The position numbers and the translations under genes are program-made. Of a stretch of DNA of 33,537 nucleotides, positions 1 through 7,615 are shown piece by piece. Within the stretch, counting starts at the first letter, position 1; each line of letters begins with the position of its first letter. The notes beneath the pieces were generated by a model. That model worked only from the letters and a program-made list of their open reading frames with translations. It was not told the origin of the DNA and did not search any database. The DNA lies in contig NZ_DJUW01000022.1 in assembly GCF_002440635.1 (NCBI RefSeq), positions 1 through 33,537 on the forward strand. Reading direction: 5' to 3'. The stretch comes from Novosphingobium sp. UBA6272. Its GTDB lineage: Bacteria; Pseudomonadota; Alphaproteobacteria; Sphingomonadales; Sphingomonadaceae.

Positions 1-3
1 TTT

Positions 4-21
4 AATGGGTCCTGAGCCTAG
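4..21 (+). repeat. 18-bp motif at left end, inverted copy at right end
   Basis: AATGGGTCCTGAGCCTAG at the left edge recurs on the opposite strand at 33518-33535 with one mismatch (fifth base G versus A). It overlaps the TAG stop of the first gene. Such a pair at both extreme ends suggests copies of a repeated element, possibly the terminal sequence of an insertion sequence cut off by the window. No transposase is visible, so the identity is open. Confidence 0.5.
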
Positions 22-923
22 GCCGCTTCCAGCCCCAGACCCTCCAGCAGCCGCAACTGCTCGGGCCGTTTGCGCCACAGGAAATCGCTCGGCAGGCCGT
101 GCCGAACTGAGGCCTGGGCCGGGGGCGAGGCCGGATCGTGCTTGCGCTCGGCCAGCCGCGCGATCAGCTTCACCGCCGCGCGGTCGGCAAAGGACAGGTT
201 GTACTCGCGGCCCAGTTCCAGCCGCTCGCGGATCAGCGGCGGCAGGATCGATACGGCGGCGCGGGCCAGCGCGCGGTGCAGGAACCGCGGCACGGTCGGC
301 GCGGCCTTGCCCGACTGGATGATGTCGAGGAATTCGCGGTTGATCGGGTGCGGTTCGAAACCAGCGGCGAGCCCTTCCATCATCGCGAAGAAATCGGCGC
401 GGCAGGTCAGCTTTTTCTGAACGCCGTAAAGCACCGCCACCGCCTCGCCCTCGCGGAAGAAGCGGTTCTGGTCGGCTTCGCTGACCGGGCTGACGAAGGT
501 GTGGTAAGCGGTCAGGAAGCCATAGCCGGCGGTCGCGCTGACCCAGTCGACCAGTTCCGGGTCGGTCGCCTTGTAGGCCACACCGCCGGGTGTTTCGCCG
601 GCAACCTTGGCGTGCATCCGTCCGACCCCCGCGATCAGCTTGCGCGCCGCATCGGCCGGGCCATAGACCCCGATCATCGCCGCGTGCCCGGTCCGCTGCG
701 AGCGACCGATCGGATCGACCGGATAGATCGAGTGGTCCCACACGCCCGAACGGATCCGCGGGTCGGCGAATTCCATCAGCACCGCCGCCACCCCGCCGAT
801 CGCCAGCGCGATCTGGTTCTTGTAGATCCGCCAGGCGACCGAGCCGGGATGCATCAGCGCGGCCGCGCCCGGCGGCTGGCTATAATCGAACGGCGGGATC
901 GGCCGGGCTGCGGGCTTGCTCAT
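18..923 (-). CDS. Oxygenase MpaB family (DUF2236) protein
   Basis: A 301-residue protein resembling the MpaB/DUF2236 family, heme-containing latex-clearing-like or uncharacterised oxygenases widespread in actinobacteria and alphaproteobacteria. Seen in the sequence: an N-terminal GSVAWRIYKN...LMEFADPRI segment, then DPIGRSQRTGHA and a central W-x-SATAGYGFLTAYHTF block, the usual order in this family. An upstream in-frame extension to about 1013 overlaps the preceding gene and lacks family similarity, so I start at the ATG giving MSKPAARP. The start lies 7 bp after the stop of the PhoX-like gene on the same strand, so the two are probably co-transcribed. Substrate unknown. The stop codon lies inside the left-end repeat motif. 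Confidence 0.8.
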   Translation of the reverse strand: MSKPAARPIPPFDYSQPPGAAALMHPGSVAWRIYKNQIALAIGGVAAVLMEFADPRIRSGVWDHSIYPVDPIGRSQRTGHAAMIGVYGPADAARKLIAGVGRMHAKVAGETPGGVAYKATDPELVDWVSATAGYGFLTAYHTFVSPVSEADQNRFFREGEAVAVLYGVQKKLTCRADFFAMMEGLAAGFEPHPINREFLDIIQSGKAAPTVPRFLHRALARAAVSILPPLIRERLELGREYNLSFADRAAVKLIARLAERKHDPASPPAQASVRHGLPSDFLWRKRPEQLRLLEGLGLEAA

Positions 924-930
924 GCGGGGA

Positions 931-2223
931 TCACACTCCGAGGTGAGCCCAGGGCCCGGTGATCGCCAGAGTTCGGGCCGGGCTGTAGAGGTTGAGGAAC
1001 AGCACCTGGCCATCGGGCGAGAAGCAGGCTCCGGCGAATTCGGTCTGGATCCGCGACTTGGCGATCGGATAGGGCAGGCCGTCGACGGTGATCCCGCGCA
1101 CGTGGTTGTCGGTGATCGCGGTGTATTGATCCTCGCAGACGATCAGCTGGCCATCGGTCGCAACGGTCAGGTTGTCGCCATAGTTGAACTGGCCGGCATC
1201 GGTCGATTCGAAGAACAGTTGCAGCCGGTCACTGTACTGGCCGGGCACCAGCCGGAACACCTGCCCCAGCTTGGCCGCTCCGCCCGAGGTGCAAGTGAAA
1301 TAAAGCTCACCCCGGCCCATGTGGATCCCTTCGCCGCGGGCAAAGCGCAGCGCGCCCAGTGCCGCGCCGCGCTGGCGCAGATCGTCAGCCGGGCTGGCGA
1401 CGTTGTCGAGCGGGATCCACCGCGCCTTGCGCCATTCGCCGGGGCGGATCAGCGGATCGCCGGCGACCAGCGACAGCGCCTCAAGCACGCCGCCGCGCGC
1501 TAGCTGGCCGGGCACTGCGGGGGTGAAGCGGTACAGCAGCCCGTCCTCCCGGTCCTCGGTCAGGTAGACCTTGCCGCTGGCTGGATCGACCGCAGCGGCT
1601 TCGTGGTTGAAGCGGCCCATTGCTTTCAGCGGCACCGGATTGACCGGGCCGGTGGCGCTGGCGGGCACCTCAAACACCCAGCCGTGGCTGCGGCCGAGCT
1701 GGCCGCCGGCCGGAGATACGTCTTCCTCGCAGCTCAGCCATGAACCCCAGGGGGTGACCCCGCCGCTGCAATTGCGGATCGTACCGGAAAGCGAGCGGAA
1801 CTGCTGCTCGACCGTCAGGGTCGCGGCATCGAGGATCAGCGTGGTCGTGCCGCCCGGCAGGGGCGCGCCGCCGTTCAGCCGGTCATAGGCCGCACCGGTC
1901 GCTCCGCCGCTGTCCTGCGTCACAACCAGTTCGTGATTGCGGACCAGTGCCAGCTTGCCGCCGGGCAAGGCGAAGCAGCCCATCCCGTCGGCCGCGTCGG
2001 GCACGGTGCCGCCGTCGCTCATCGCCTGGCCGCGCTTGGACAGGATCCGGTAGGAAAATCCGTCCGGCAGATCGATCAGGCCAGCCGGATTGGGCACCAG
2101 CGGACCATAGCCCTCGGCACTGACAATCGCGTGCCCGCGGGCATGACAGCCCGACGCGGCCAGCGCGCCAAAGGCCAGGCCGGTGGCGGAAAGAAAGCGG
2201 CGGCGATCGAAAGTCGGTCCCAT
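931..2223 (-). CDS. PhoX-like DUF839 protein with Tat signal
   Basis: A 430-residue exported protein of the PhoX/DUF839 beta-propeller family, which includes Ca/Fe-dependent alkaline phosphatases and many uncharacterised members. The N terminus has a twin-arginine motif (RRRFLSATG, residues 7-15) and a hydrophobic stretch ending in ASGC (Cys26), so it may be a Tat-exported lipoprotein. Family blocks are visible: WGSWLSCEED, FNHEAAAVDP, LTEDREDGLLYRF, GEGIHMGRGELYF and the C-terminal PDGQVLFLNLYSP. The start was chosen at MGPTFDRRRF because the Tat motif sits there; the longer ORF adds only low-complexity residues. It is divergent from the TIGR01777 gene and leads the MpaB-like gene. Phosphatase activity is inferred from family only. 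Confidence 0.82.
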   Translation of the reverse strand: MGPTFDRRRFLSATGLAFGALAASGCHARGHAIVSAEGYGPLVPNPAGLIDLPDGFSYRILSKRGQAMSDGGTVPDAADGMGCFALPGGKLALVRNHELVVTQDSGGATGAAYDRLNGGAPLPGGTTTLILDAATLTVEQQFRSLSGTIRNCSGGVTPWGSWLSCEEDVSPAGGQLGRSHGWVFEVPASATGPVNPVPLKAMGRFNHEAAAVDPASGKVYLTEDREDGLLYRFTPAVPGQLARGGVLEALSLVAGDPLIRPGEWRKARWIPLDNVASPADDLRQRGAALGALRFARGEGIHMGRGELYFTCTSGGAAKLGQVFRLVPGQYSDRLQLFFESTDAGQFNYGDNLTVATDGQLIVCEDQYTAITDNHVRGITVDGLPYPIAKSRIQTEFAGACFSPDGQVLFLNLYSPARTLAITGPWAHLGV

Positions 2224-2336
2224 CGCGACACTGTGCCGGACGCCGGTTGAAGCGTAAAGGGCCGCCGGTGCTGCGGCGGCAGACTGCCCCAAAAGACCTC
2301 TGCCGCCCGGCGTGGATCGCCGGTAGCGCCGAATGC

Positions 2337-3326
2337 ATGATTATTGCCGGAGCCGCCGACCGATCCTTGCCTTTTGCTGCTGCGCCGCTGGCCGACGCTG
2401 TGTGGCCGCGCAAGCTGATCCTGGTAACTGGCGGCACCGGGTTTGTCGGGCAAAGGCTGGTCGAGGCCCTGTCAGCGGCCGGGCACGGGGTGATCGTGCT
2501 GTCGCGAAACGCCGTTTCGGACAATTTGCCCGATAGCGTCAGGGTGATCACCTCGCTGCTTGAGATCGCACCCGCGACCCGGATCGATGCAGTGGTCAAT
2601 CTGGCCGGAGAATCGATCGCCGGCGGGCTGTGGACGCGCAAGAAGCGTGCGCGGATACTCCAGTCCCGCCGCGACATGGCCGCGCAGTGCCGCGATCTGG
2701 TAGCCCGGCTTGAATGCAAGCCCGAGGTCCTGATCACCGCCAGCGCGATCGGCTGGTACGGGATCCGCGGCGACGAGACGCTGGACGAGAGCAGCACTGG
2801 CACCGCCTGCTTCTCACGCGAAATCTGCGAGGCGATCGAACAGGGCGCGGCGGCCTGTGCAGAGCTGGGGGTCCGGGTGGTGCCGCTGCGGATCGGGCTG
2901 GTGCTCGATTCCTCGGGCGGCATGCTCGGGCGGATGCTGCTGCCGTTCCGGCTGGGGCTGGGCGGGCCATTCGGTTCAGGGAAACACTGGATGAGCTGGA
3001 TCCACCGCGACGATCTGGTCCGGCTGATCTGCCACGCCATCGCGCAACCGTCGCTGTCCGGCCCGGTCAATGCCGTCGCGCCAAATCCTGTGCGCAACCG
3101 CGATTTCGTGAAAGCACTCGGCAAGGCATTGCACCGCCCGGCGGTTTTCCCGGTGCCGGCTGCGCCGCTCAAACTGGTGCTCGGGCAATTCGCCGAGGAA
3201 CTGCTGCTCGGCGGGCAACGCGTAGTCCCCGTCAGGGCCGAGGCCAGCGGTTTCCGCTTTCGCTATCCAACGCTTGATGCCGCTTTGGCCGCGATCATCG
3301 AACACGAAAAAGGGGACGCGCCGTAA
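2337..3326 (+). CDS. TIGR01777 family NAD(P)-binding epimerase-like protein
   Basis: Extended short-chain dehydrogenase/epimerase fold (TIGR01777, YfcH-like). The Rossmann nucleotide-binding motif TGGTGFVG is at residues 31-38. Also visible are VVNLAGESIAGG, the catalytic-region block SASAIGWYG, WMSWIHRDDLVRLI and a C-terminal DUF1731-like segment ending in FRYPTLDAAL. Physiological substrate is unknown for the family. The start is uncertain: the ATG used leaves about 25 residues ahead of the first beta strand, whereas relatives usually start within a few residues. A GTG at 2400 would give a family-typical N terminus; neither has a convincing ribosome-binding site. Convergent with the next gene, 37 bp between stops. 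Confidence 0.85.
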   Translation: MIIAGAADRSLPFAAAPLADAVWPRKLILVTGGTGFVGQRLVEALSAAGHGVIVLSRNAVSDNLPDSVRVITSLLEIAPATRIDAVVNLAGESIAGGLWTRKKRARILQSRRDMAAQCRDLVARLECKPEVLITASAIGWYGIRGDETLDESSTGTACFSREICEAIEQGAAACAELGVRVVPLRIGLVLDSSGGMLGRMLLPFRLGLGGPFGSGKHWMSWIHRDDLVRLICHAIAQPSLSGPVNAVAPNPVRNRDFVKALGKALHRPAVFPVPAAPLKLVLGQFAEELLLGGQRVVPVRAEASGFRFRYPTLDAALAAIIEHEKGDAP

Positions 3327-3363
3327 CGCGTGCCCTTCCTTCGGCCAGTCGGTCGAGTTGCGC

Positions 3364-3870
3364 TTAGATGGCGATTGCGCCCGCCGGAGCGGCAAACTTT
3401 TCACGGCATAGCTTCACAAGCGGGCGGACCGCTTCGCGGGTGGAATCCTGCGCGCCGCGCAGTTCCGGGCCGACGACATTGGGATTGGCCCGGTTGGCCA
3501 TGACCCACTGCTTTTCGATGTTGCCGCAAACCCGTGCGGTCGGCGCTTCATCGACGCGCAGCATGGCATAGGTATTGCCCATTTCAACGGCGGCTTCGTA
3601 GAAGGCGTAGACTTCCTTCTGTCCGGCCGAGGCACCAGGGTTGTTCCGGCGGGTCTGGGCAAGTTCAGCCAGAGCAGTCTGGCAGGCGTTGTACTGTTCG
3701 ATCGGTGCGCGATCCTTCGATTTATCGGAGTCGGTGCAGAAATCGAAGGCCGAGCTGTTCATGTCGGCCAGCATCTGATTGGCCTGGGCATCGGTAACGC
3801 TCTGCGCCATCGCGGGCGAGGCGGCGAGGCACAGGGCCGAAGCCATGGTGGCGGCAAGCAGTCTACGCAT
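3364..3870 (-). CDS. Small exported protein of unknown function
   Basis: A 168-residue protein with a clear Sec signal peptide (MRRLLAATMASALCLAASPAMA, cleavage after AMA near residue 22). The start was chosen for this signal and for a GGGGAGA ribosome-binding site about 8 bases upstream. The mature part is mostly helical, with three cysteines (near FDFC, NACQ and ARVCG) and a fourth in the LVKLCREKF tail, so two disulfides in the periplasm are possible. No family recognised. It follows ilvE on the same strand after a 162-bp gap and may have its own promoter. Confidence 0.75.
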   Translation of the reverse strand: MRRLLAATMASALCLAASPAMAQSVTDAQANQMLADMNSSAFDFCTDSDKSKDRAPIEQYNACQTALAELAQTRRNNPGASAGQKEVYAFYEAAVEMGNTYAMLRVDEAPTARVCGNIEKQWVMANRANPNVVGPELRGAQDSTREAVRPLVKLCREKFAAPAGAIAI

Positions 3871-4032
3871 TGTTCTTGTCTCCCCTGAAGACGGGCATGA
3901 TCCGGTTTGATCGGCTTCGTCGCCTAGGCCTTGGTGGATGAATAGCAGCATAACGCAGGCCGGCGCTTGGAAATTTGCGCCATGGACCCAAGTAGGAGCG
4001 AGATGTCCCAATCGGCGCTTACCGCTCCGGCT

Positions 4033-5133
4033 TCAGCCGATCCGGCGAACCCAGCCATGGTGATCGGCTTCCTCGCCGCGCTGGATTGCGGTGAGCCGGG
4101 CCTTGAGCTTGCCGGTGAGCTGACCGGGGCCGCCCGAACCGATGGTGAATTCGCCGTCCTGCCCGGCGACCTTGCCGACCGGGGTAACGACCGCAGCAGT
4201 GCCGCAAGCAAAGGCTTCGACCAGCTGGCCCGAGGCAGCGTCGGCGCGCCACTGATCGAGGCTGTAGCGATCCTCGCGCACGGTAAGGCCCTCTTCGCGG
4301 GCCAGCGTGATCAGGCTGTCGCGGGTAATGCCGGGCAGGATCGTGCCGGTCAGCGGCGGGGTGCTCAGGCTGCCATCGGCAAAGGCGAAGAACAGGTTCA
4401 TGCCGCCCAGTTCCTCGATCCAACGGTTCTCGGCAGCGTCAAGGAACAGCACCTGATCGTGGCCCTTGGCAAAGGCTTCGGCGGTCGGGACCAGGCTGGC
4501 GGCATAGTTGCCGCCGCACTTGGCCGCACCGGTGCCGCCGGGCGCAGCGCGGGTATAGTCCGAAACCCAGATCGAGACGGCCGGGGCGCCCGACTTGAAA
4601 TAATTGCCTGCCGGGCTGGCGATGACGATGAACTTATAGGCCTTGGCCGGGCGCACGCCCAGGAACGCCTCGGTCGCGATCATGAAGGGCCGCAGGTACA
4701 GCGAACCGCCCTCGACCGTCGGGAACCAGGCCGCATCGGCCTTCACCAGTTCCTCGATCGCGGCGATGAACAGGTCCTCGGGCAGTTCGGGCATGGCGAG
4801 GCGGCGGGCCGAGGCATTGAAGCGCCGGGCATTGGCATCGGGCCGGAACAGCGCCATCGAACCATCGGGGTGGCGATAGGCCTTCAGCCCCTCGAAGATT
4901 TCCTGCGCATAGTGCAGCACCGAGGCCGCCGGATCGAGCGCGATCGGGCCATAGGGGCGCACCTGCGCGCCGTGCCAGCCGGCCTCTTCGGTCCAGTCGA
5001 TCACCACCATGTGATCGGTGAAGCGGCTGCCGAAGCCGGGGTTGGCCAGAATCTCACTGCGTACCGCATCGGCCACCGGCGCGGGGTGCGGCAGGTGGGT
5101 GAACCGGGTGCGGGATTCGGCGAGAGTCGCCAT
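4033..5133 (-). CDS. ilvE: Branched-chain amino acid aminotransferase
   Basis: PLP-dependent fold-type IV aminotransferase, 366 residues, catalysing the last step of leucine, isoleucine and valine synthesis with glutamate as amino donor. Visible family blocks: HYAQEIFEGLKAY, FRPDANARRFNASARRL, YLRPFMIATE, the class-IV signature region around ELGGMNLFFAFADGSL, and GTILPGITRDSL. The PLP lysine is expected in AAKCGGNYAASL. Two in-frame ATGs exist (5142 and 5133); I prefer 5133 because an AAGGA lies 9 bases ahead of it, while at 5142 the same AAGGA abuts the ATG. The upstream region carries a TTAC-type inverted repeat (5178-5203). Confidence 0.95.
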   Translation of the reverse strand: MATLAESRTRFTHLPHPAPVADAVRSEILANPGFGSRFTDHMVVIDWTEEAGWHGAQVRPYGPIALDPAASVLHYAQEIFEGLKAYRHPDGSMALFRPDANARRFNASARRLAMPELPEDLFIAAIEELVKADAAWFPTVEGGSLYLRPFMIATEAFLGVRPAKAYKFIVIASPAGNYFKSGAPAVSIWVSDYTRAAPGGTGAAKCGGNYAASLVPTAEAFAKGHDQVLFLDAAENRWIEELGGMNLFFAFADGSLSTPPLTGTILPGITRDSLITLAREEGLTVREDRYSLDQWRADAASGQLVEAFACGTAAVVTPVGKVAGQDGEFTIGSGGPGQLTGKLKARLTAIQRGEEADHHGWVRRIG

Positions 5134-5177
5134 GGGCTTCATTCCTTATAGTGCAAAGCGCCGCTATTGAACTAAAA

Positions 5178-5203
5178 TTACGTTCAGTGCAAGCGCAATG
5201 TAA
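5178..5203. promoter_or_regulatory. Inverted repeat in ilvE divergent promoter region
   Basis: TTACGTT, 12 bases, AATGTAA: seven-base arms with one mismatch in an AT-rich 160-bp gap between ilvE (minus) and an exported-protein gene (plus). The form resembles operators of dimeric TetR-like repressors. It lies about 45 bp upstream of the ilvE start, in the range expected for promoter control. The regulator is unknown. Confidence 0.45.
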
Positions 5204-5294
5204 TAAACGCAAAGGCTCTATTTCACTTTCCTGCATAGCGGGGATTGCGCGTCAGGCCAAGTCACGTGCATCATGGGCAAAACGGGAGACAACG

Positions 5295-5891
5295 ATGAAA
5301 CGCGCTCTGTTCGCTGCTGTGCTGGCGCTGGCTTTGACCGGAGCGGCAGCGCCGTCAAATCCGGCAGCCTTGACCTGCTCCAGCCCGGTCAGGAAGGGTG
5401 ATACGGCGTCGACGCTGAAGGCCCGTTATGGCAAGCAGGCAAGGATCATGAAGATCCATGCTGCCGAGGGCGAAATGGTCGATGGCCTGGCCTTGTGGCC
5501 CAACGATCCGAAGCGCCGGATCGACGTGTTCTTTGATGATGGCCCGATGAAGCGGATCGCAACGCTGCGGATCACCGGGGCAAAGTCGGTCTGGCGGATT
5601 GGCGGGCTGGGGATCGGCGCGACCTTGCCGCAAGTGGTGGCGACCAATGGCCGCGCGGTAACGGTCGGGGGGTGCGGCTGGGACTATGGCGGCGGCGTGG
5701 ATCCGCGCGGCGGCAAGCTGGCCAAGTGGCCGGGCGGATGCCGGATCGGCCTGACCATGGATGTCGGCGCCGATGTGACCAACCCGCCTGAAGGGATCAG
5801 CGGCGACGGGCTTCTTCTGAACTCCGGCGATCCCCGGTTGAAGGCGGCACGGCCGCGGGTGACGCACATCTACCTCAACTGGCGGGACTGA
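5295..5891 (+). CDS. Small exported protein of unknown function
   Basis: A 198-residue protein with a signal peptide (MKRALFAAVLALALTGAAA) and three cysteines in the mature part (LTCSSPV, GGCGWDY, GGCRIGL). The start is set at the ATG with GGGAGA 8 bases upstream; a longer in-frame ORF to 5151 runs back into the regulatory region and would bury the signal peptide. The chain has repeated beta-rich turns (GLGIGATLPQVVATNG), similar in style to periplasmic proteins of unknown function in sphingomonads. No named family recognised. A strong hairpin (5907-5939) follows the stop. Confidence 0.75.
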   Translation: MKRALFAAVLALALTGAAAPSNPAALTCSSPVRKGDTASTLKARYGKQARIMKIHAAEGEMVDGLALWPNDPKRRIDVFFDDGPMKRIATLRITGAKSVWRIGGLGIGATLPQVVATNGRAVTVGGCGWDYGGGVDPRGGKLAKWPGGCRIGLTMDVGADVTNPPEGISGDGLLLNSGDPRLKAARPRVTHIYLNWRD

Positions 5892-5906
5892 TCCTCCCGG
5901 ATATGA

Positions 5907-5939
5907 GAAGGGCCACACCGGCTAACCGGGTGGCCCTTC
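5907..5939. terminator. Strong hairpin, probable bidirectional terminator
   Basis: GAAGGGCCAC-ACCGG-CTAA-CCGG-GTGGCCCTTC folds into a nearly uninterrupted stem of about 14 bp, 15 bp after the stop of the exported protein at 5295-5891. There is no long T-run on either side. It could also end a minus-strand transcript coming from the small ORF at 5995-6051. Confidence 0.7.
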
Positions 5940-5947
5940 GCATGGTC

Positions 5948-5966
5948 AGCGGCCGGAAGCGCCGCT
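5948..5966 (-). terminator. Hairpin downstream of the 18-codon ORF
   Basis: AGCGGC, 7-base loop, GCCGCT lies about 30 bp beyond the stop of the minus-strand small ORF. It precedes the larger hairpin at 5907-5939; together they would form a double stop for a minus-strand transcript. No T-run. Confidence 0.4.
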
Positions 5967-5994
5967 CACGGTGCCTTTATCGCGAAATCGAAAC

Positions 5995-6051
5995 TCAGCG
6001 ATAATGCTCCATGATGCGGATTACCGACCTCCCTGCTGAACCATGAGACAT
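5995..6051 (-). CDS. Candidate 18-residue small protein or leader peptide
   Basis: ATG to TGA encodes MSHGSAGRSVIRIMEHYR. Seven bases upstream of the ATG begins a block (AAAGGAGGTGACCG) that is almost fully complementary to the 16S 3' end, much stronger than the sites of other genes here. A promoter-like block lies at 6145-6184 and two hairpins follow the stop, so the pieces of a complete small transcript of roughly 200 nt are present. No family is recognised and the function is unknown. It could be a small protein, a leader peptide, or a small RNA whose ORF is incidental. There is no downstream gene on this strand for more than 2 kb, so attenuation of an adjacent gene is unlikely. Confidence 0.5.
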   Translation of the reverse strand: MSHGSAGRSVIRIMEHYR

Positions 6052-6144
6052 CGGTCACCTCCTTTCGCGCTGTTAGAGCCAATCACTTCCTGCTGGAAGC
6101 TCGGGCGGCCCGTTTCCGTACCGTCCTTGCTCCTAGATGTGAAT

Positions 6145-6184
6145 CATTCTGCGCTGCACAACAAGTCTTGCAAAGATTTTTTTT
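6145..6184 (-). promoter_or_regulatory. Promoter-like block with A-tract, minus strand
   Basis: On the minus strand an A8 tract (6177-6184) is followed by TTGCAA (6168-6173), a 17-base spacer and AGAATG (6145-6150). The A-tract sits where an UP element would. Transcription would run toward the small ORF at 6051-5995. A second purine-rich block (AGGAGCAAGG) lies shortly downstream of the predicted start but no ATG follows it closely. The -10 match is weak. Confidence 0.4.
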
Positions 6185-6205
6185 GACGTCAGAATCAGTG
6201 CCTTC

Positions 6206-6221
6206 GTGCCCGTCGGGGCAC
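6206..6221 (-). terminator. Hairpin after the lipoprotein gene
   Basis: GTGCCC-GTCG-GGGCAC, a perfect 6-bp stem 16 bp beyond the lipoprotein stop codon. On the minus strand the A8 tract lies further downstream, not a T-run, so factor-independent termination is uncertain. Confidence 0.4.
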
Positions 6222-6237
6222 TTCTCCACAATCAGCT

Positions 6238-6768
6238 TCAACGGCAATCCTCGATCACCCGGCTGATTTCTGGCCAGGCGGGGATGTACCACGGCGCCCA
6301 CTGTCCCTGGACCGATACCATGAACCGGCCGCGGCTGAATGCCATGCTGTCGAGCAGGGGATCGCTACCCGCCACCACGGCCACCACATCGCCCCCATCG
6401 CGCCGGGTCGGCAGCGTCTTCTGGCCGGACGTGGTGACGATGGTCATCAGCGGGGCTTCGAGCGCGGGGGCCGTCTGCCGGATTTCGACTTGCCGCTTGG
6501 CCTTGTCGCAGGTCAGCGTGAAGCCGCCGTAGCTCGGCATGGTCGGCGTGCCGAAGAACGCGACCGAGCGGTTTCCTTCGCTGCGCCAATACCAGTTGCC
6601 GGGCGAAGCCGGGGCATCGCGCCAGTCGGCCGGTTGCTTGGGTGGAAGCGGGGGCGGCAGGCCCGGCGTAACAAAGGGGCGCGGCGGCGGCGGCACCGGC
6701 GCGGGTTTGGGCGGGGCCGAGCACGCGGCCAGCCCGGTGAGCACTACAAGGGGAATAATTGCCTTCAC
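6238..6768 (-). CDS. Proline-rich lipoprotein of unknown function
   Basis: A 176-residue predicted lipoprotein. From a GTG start the N terminus is VKAIIPLVVLTGLAAC, a short signal with lipobox LAAC (Cys16), then a proline-rich linker (PPKPAPVPPPPRPF and PGLPPPLPPKQP) and a globular part containing NWYWRSEGNRSVAFFG, a TCDKAKRQVEI block and WAPWYIPAWPEISRVIEDCR at the end. The GTG start was preferred because it puts the lipobox at the right place and fits the divergent layout with tlyA; the ORF upstream of it is antisense to tlyA. Two mature cysteines (FTLTC and EDCR) may pair. Likely attached to the envelope; role unknown. Confidence 0.75.
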   Translation of the reverse strand: MKAIIPLVVLTGLAACSAPPKPAPVPPPPRPFVTPGLPPPLPPKQPADWRDAPASPGNWYWRSEGNRSVAFFGTPTMPSYGGFTLTCDKAKRQVEIRQTAPALEAPLMTIVTTSGQKTLPTRRDGGDVVAVVAGSDPLLDSMAFSRGRFMVSVQGQWAPWYIPAWPEISRVIEDCR

Positions 6769-6795
6769 GCGCCTTCTATGGAAGGAGCCGGGGCA

Positions 6796-7542
6796 ATGGG
6801 CAAGGTGGCGAAACAACGGGTGGACCAGCTGCTGGTCGAACGCGGGCTGGCCGAAAGCCGGACCCGTGCCCAGGCGCTGGTGCTGGCGGGCACGGTTTTC
6901 TCGGGCGAAACCAAGATTGCCAAGTCCGGGCAGACCCTCCCCGCCGATGCACCGCTGGAGGTTCGCGGACGCGACCATCCGTGGGTTTCGCGCGGCGGGA
7001 TCAAGCTGGCCCATGCTATCGAACACTTCGGGTTGGACCCGGTCGGGGTCACCGCGACGGATGTCGGCAGCTCGACCGGCGGGTTTACCGATGTGTTGCT
7101 GAGCAAGGGCGCGGAGCATGTCTTCGCGGTCGATTCGGGCACCAACCAGCTGGCTTGGAAGCTGCGCCAGGATCCGCGGGTGACCGTGCTGGAACAGACC
7201 AGCGCGCGGCTGCTTACGCCGGCGCTGATCGACCGTCCGTGCAGCTGGGTGGTTTGCGACGCCAGTTTCATTTCGCTGGCCAAGGTACTGGAAGTGCCGC
7301 TGAAACTGGCTGCGCCGCAGTGCCGACTGGTCGCCCTGATCAAGCCGCAGTTCGAAGTCGGGCGCGGCGAAGTCGGCAAGGGCGGGGTCGTCCGCGATGC
7401 AGCGCTGCATGCCCGCGTCTGCAAGGAAGTGCGGGCCTGGCTCGAAGGAAGCGGCTGGCAAGTCCAGGGGATTGTCGAAAGCCCGATCAAAGGGCCGGAA
7501 GGCAATGTCGAGTTTCTGATTTCGGCACAACGCGGTTGTTGA
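6796..7542 (+). CDS. tlyA: TlyA family rRNA 2'-O-methyltransferase
   Basis: A 248-residue protein with an N-terminal S4 RNA-binding domain (residues 4-65, QRVDQLLVERGLAESRTRAQ) and an FtsJ-like SAM-dependent methyltransferase domain. VSRGGIKL (64-71), the SAM-binding DVGSSTGGFTDVLL (89-102), CDASFISL (154-161), LIKPQFEVGR (181-190) and GPEGNVEFL near the end are TlyA hallmarks; Lys70, Asp155, Lys183 and Glu239 would form the K-D-K-E catalytic tetrad. TlyA enzymes methylate cytidines in 16S and/or 23S rRNA. The start at 6796 follows GAAGGAG by 8 bases; an ATG at 6778 is in frame but poorly placed. Divergent from the lipoprotein gene with only 27 bp between starts. Confidence 0.92.
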   Translation: MGKVAKQRVDQLLVERGLAESRTRAQALVLAGTVFSGETKIAKSGQTLPADAPLEVRGRDHPWVSRGGIKLAHAIEHFGLDPVGVTATDVGSSTGGFTDVLLSKGAEHVFAVDSGTNQLAWKLRQDPRVTVLEQTSARLLTPALIDRPCSWVVCDASFISLAKVLEVPLKLAAPQCRLVALIKPQFEVGRGEVGKGGVVRDAALHARVCKEVRAWLEGSGWQVQGIVESPIKGPEGNVEFLISAQRGC

Positions 7543-7615
7543 TTGGCGGATTGCCAGCGCGGCCGCGCCCCGCCACTATCATCCGGAAATCGCGCTCTGA
7601 TTCGAGGTTCCTTCG

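Noticed and set aside
138..962. Long plus-strand ORF opposite the MpaB-like gene
   Set aside because: It is a GC-driven shadow frame rich in Arg, Gly and Asp with no family resemblance; the same applies to other long antisense frames in the window.
6050..6068. 16S rRNA 3'-end-like sequence (GGTCACCTCCTTTC) on the plus strand
   Set aside because: It is simply the complement of a strong ribosome-binding site on the minus strand; no rRNA sequence flanks it.
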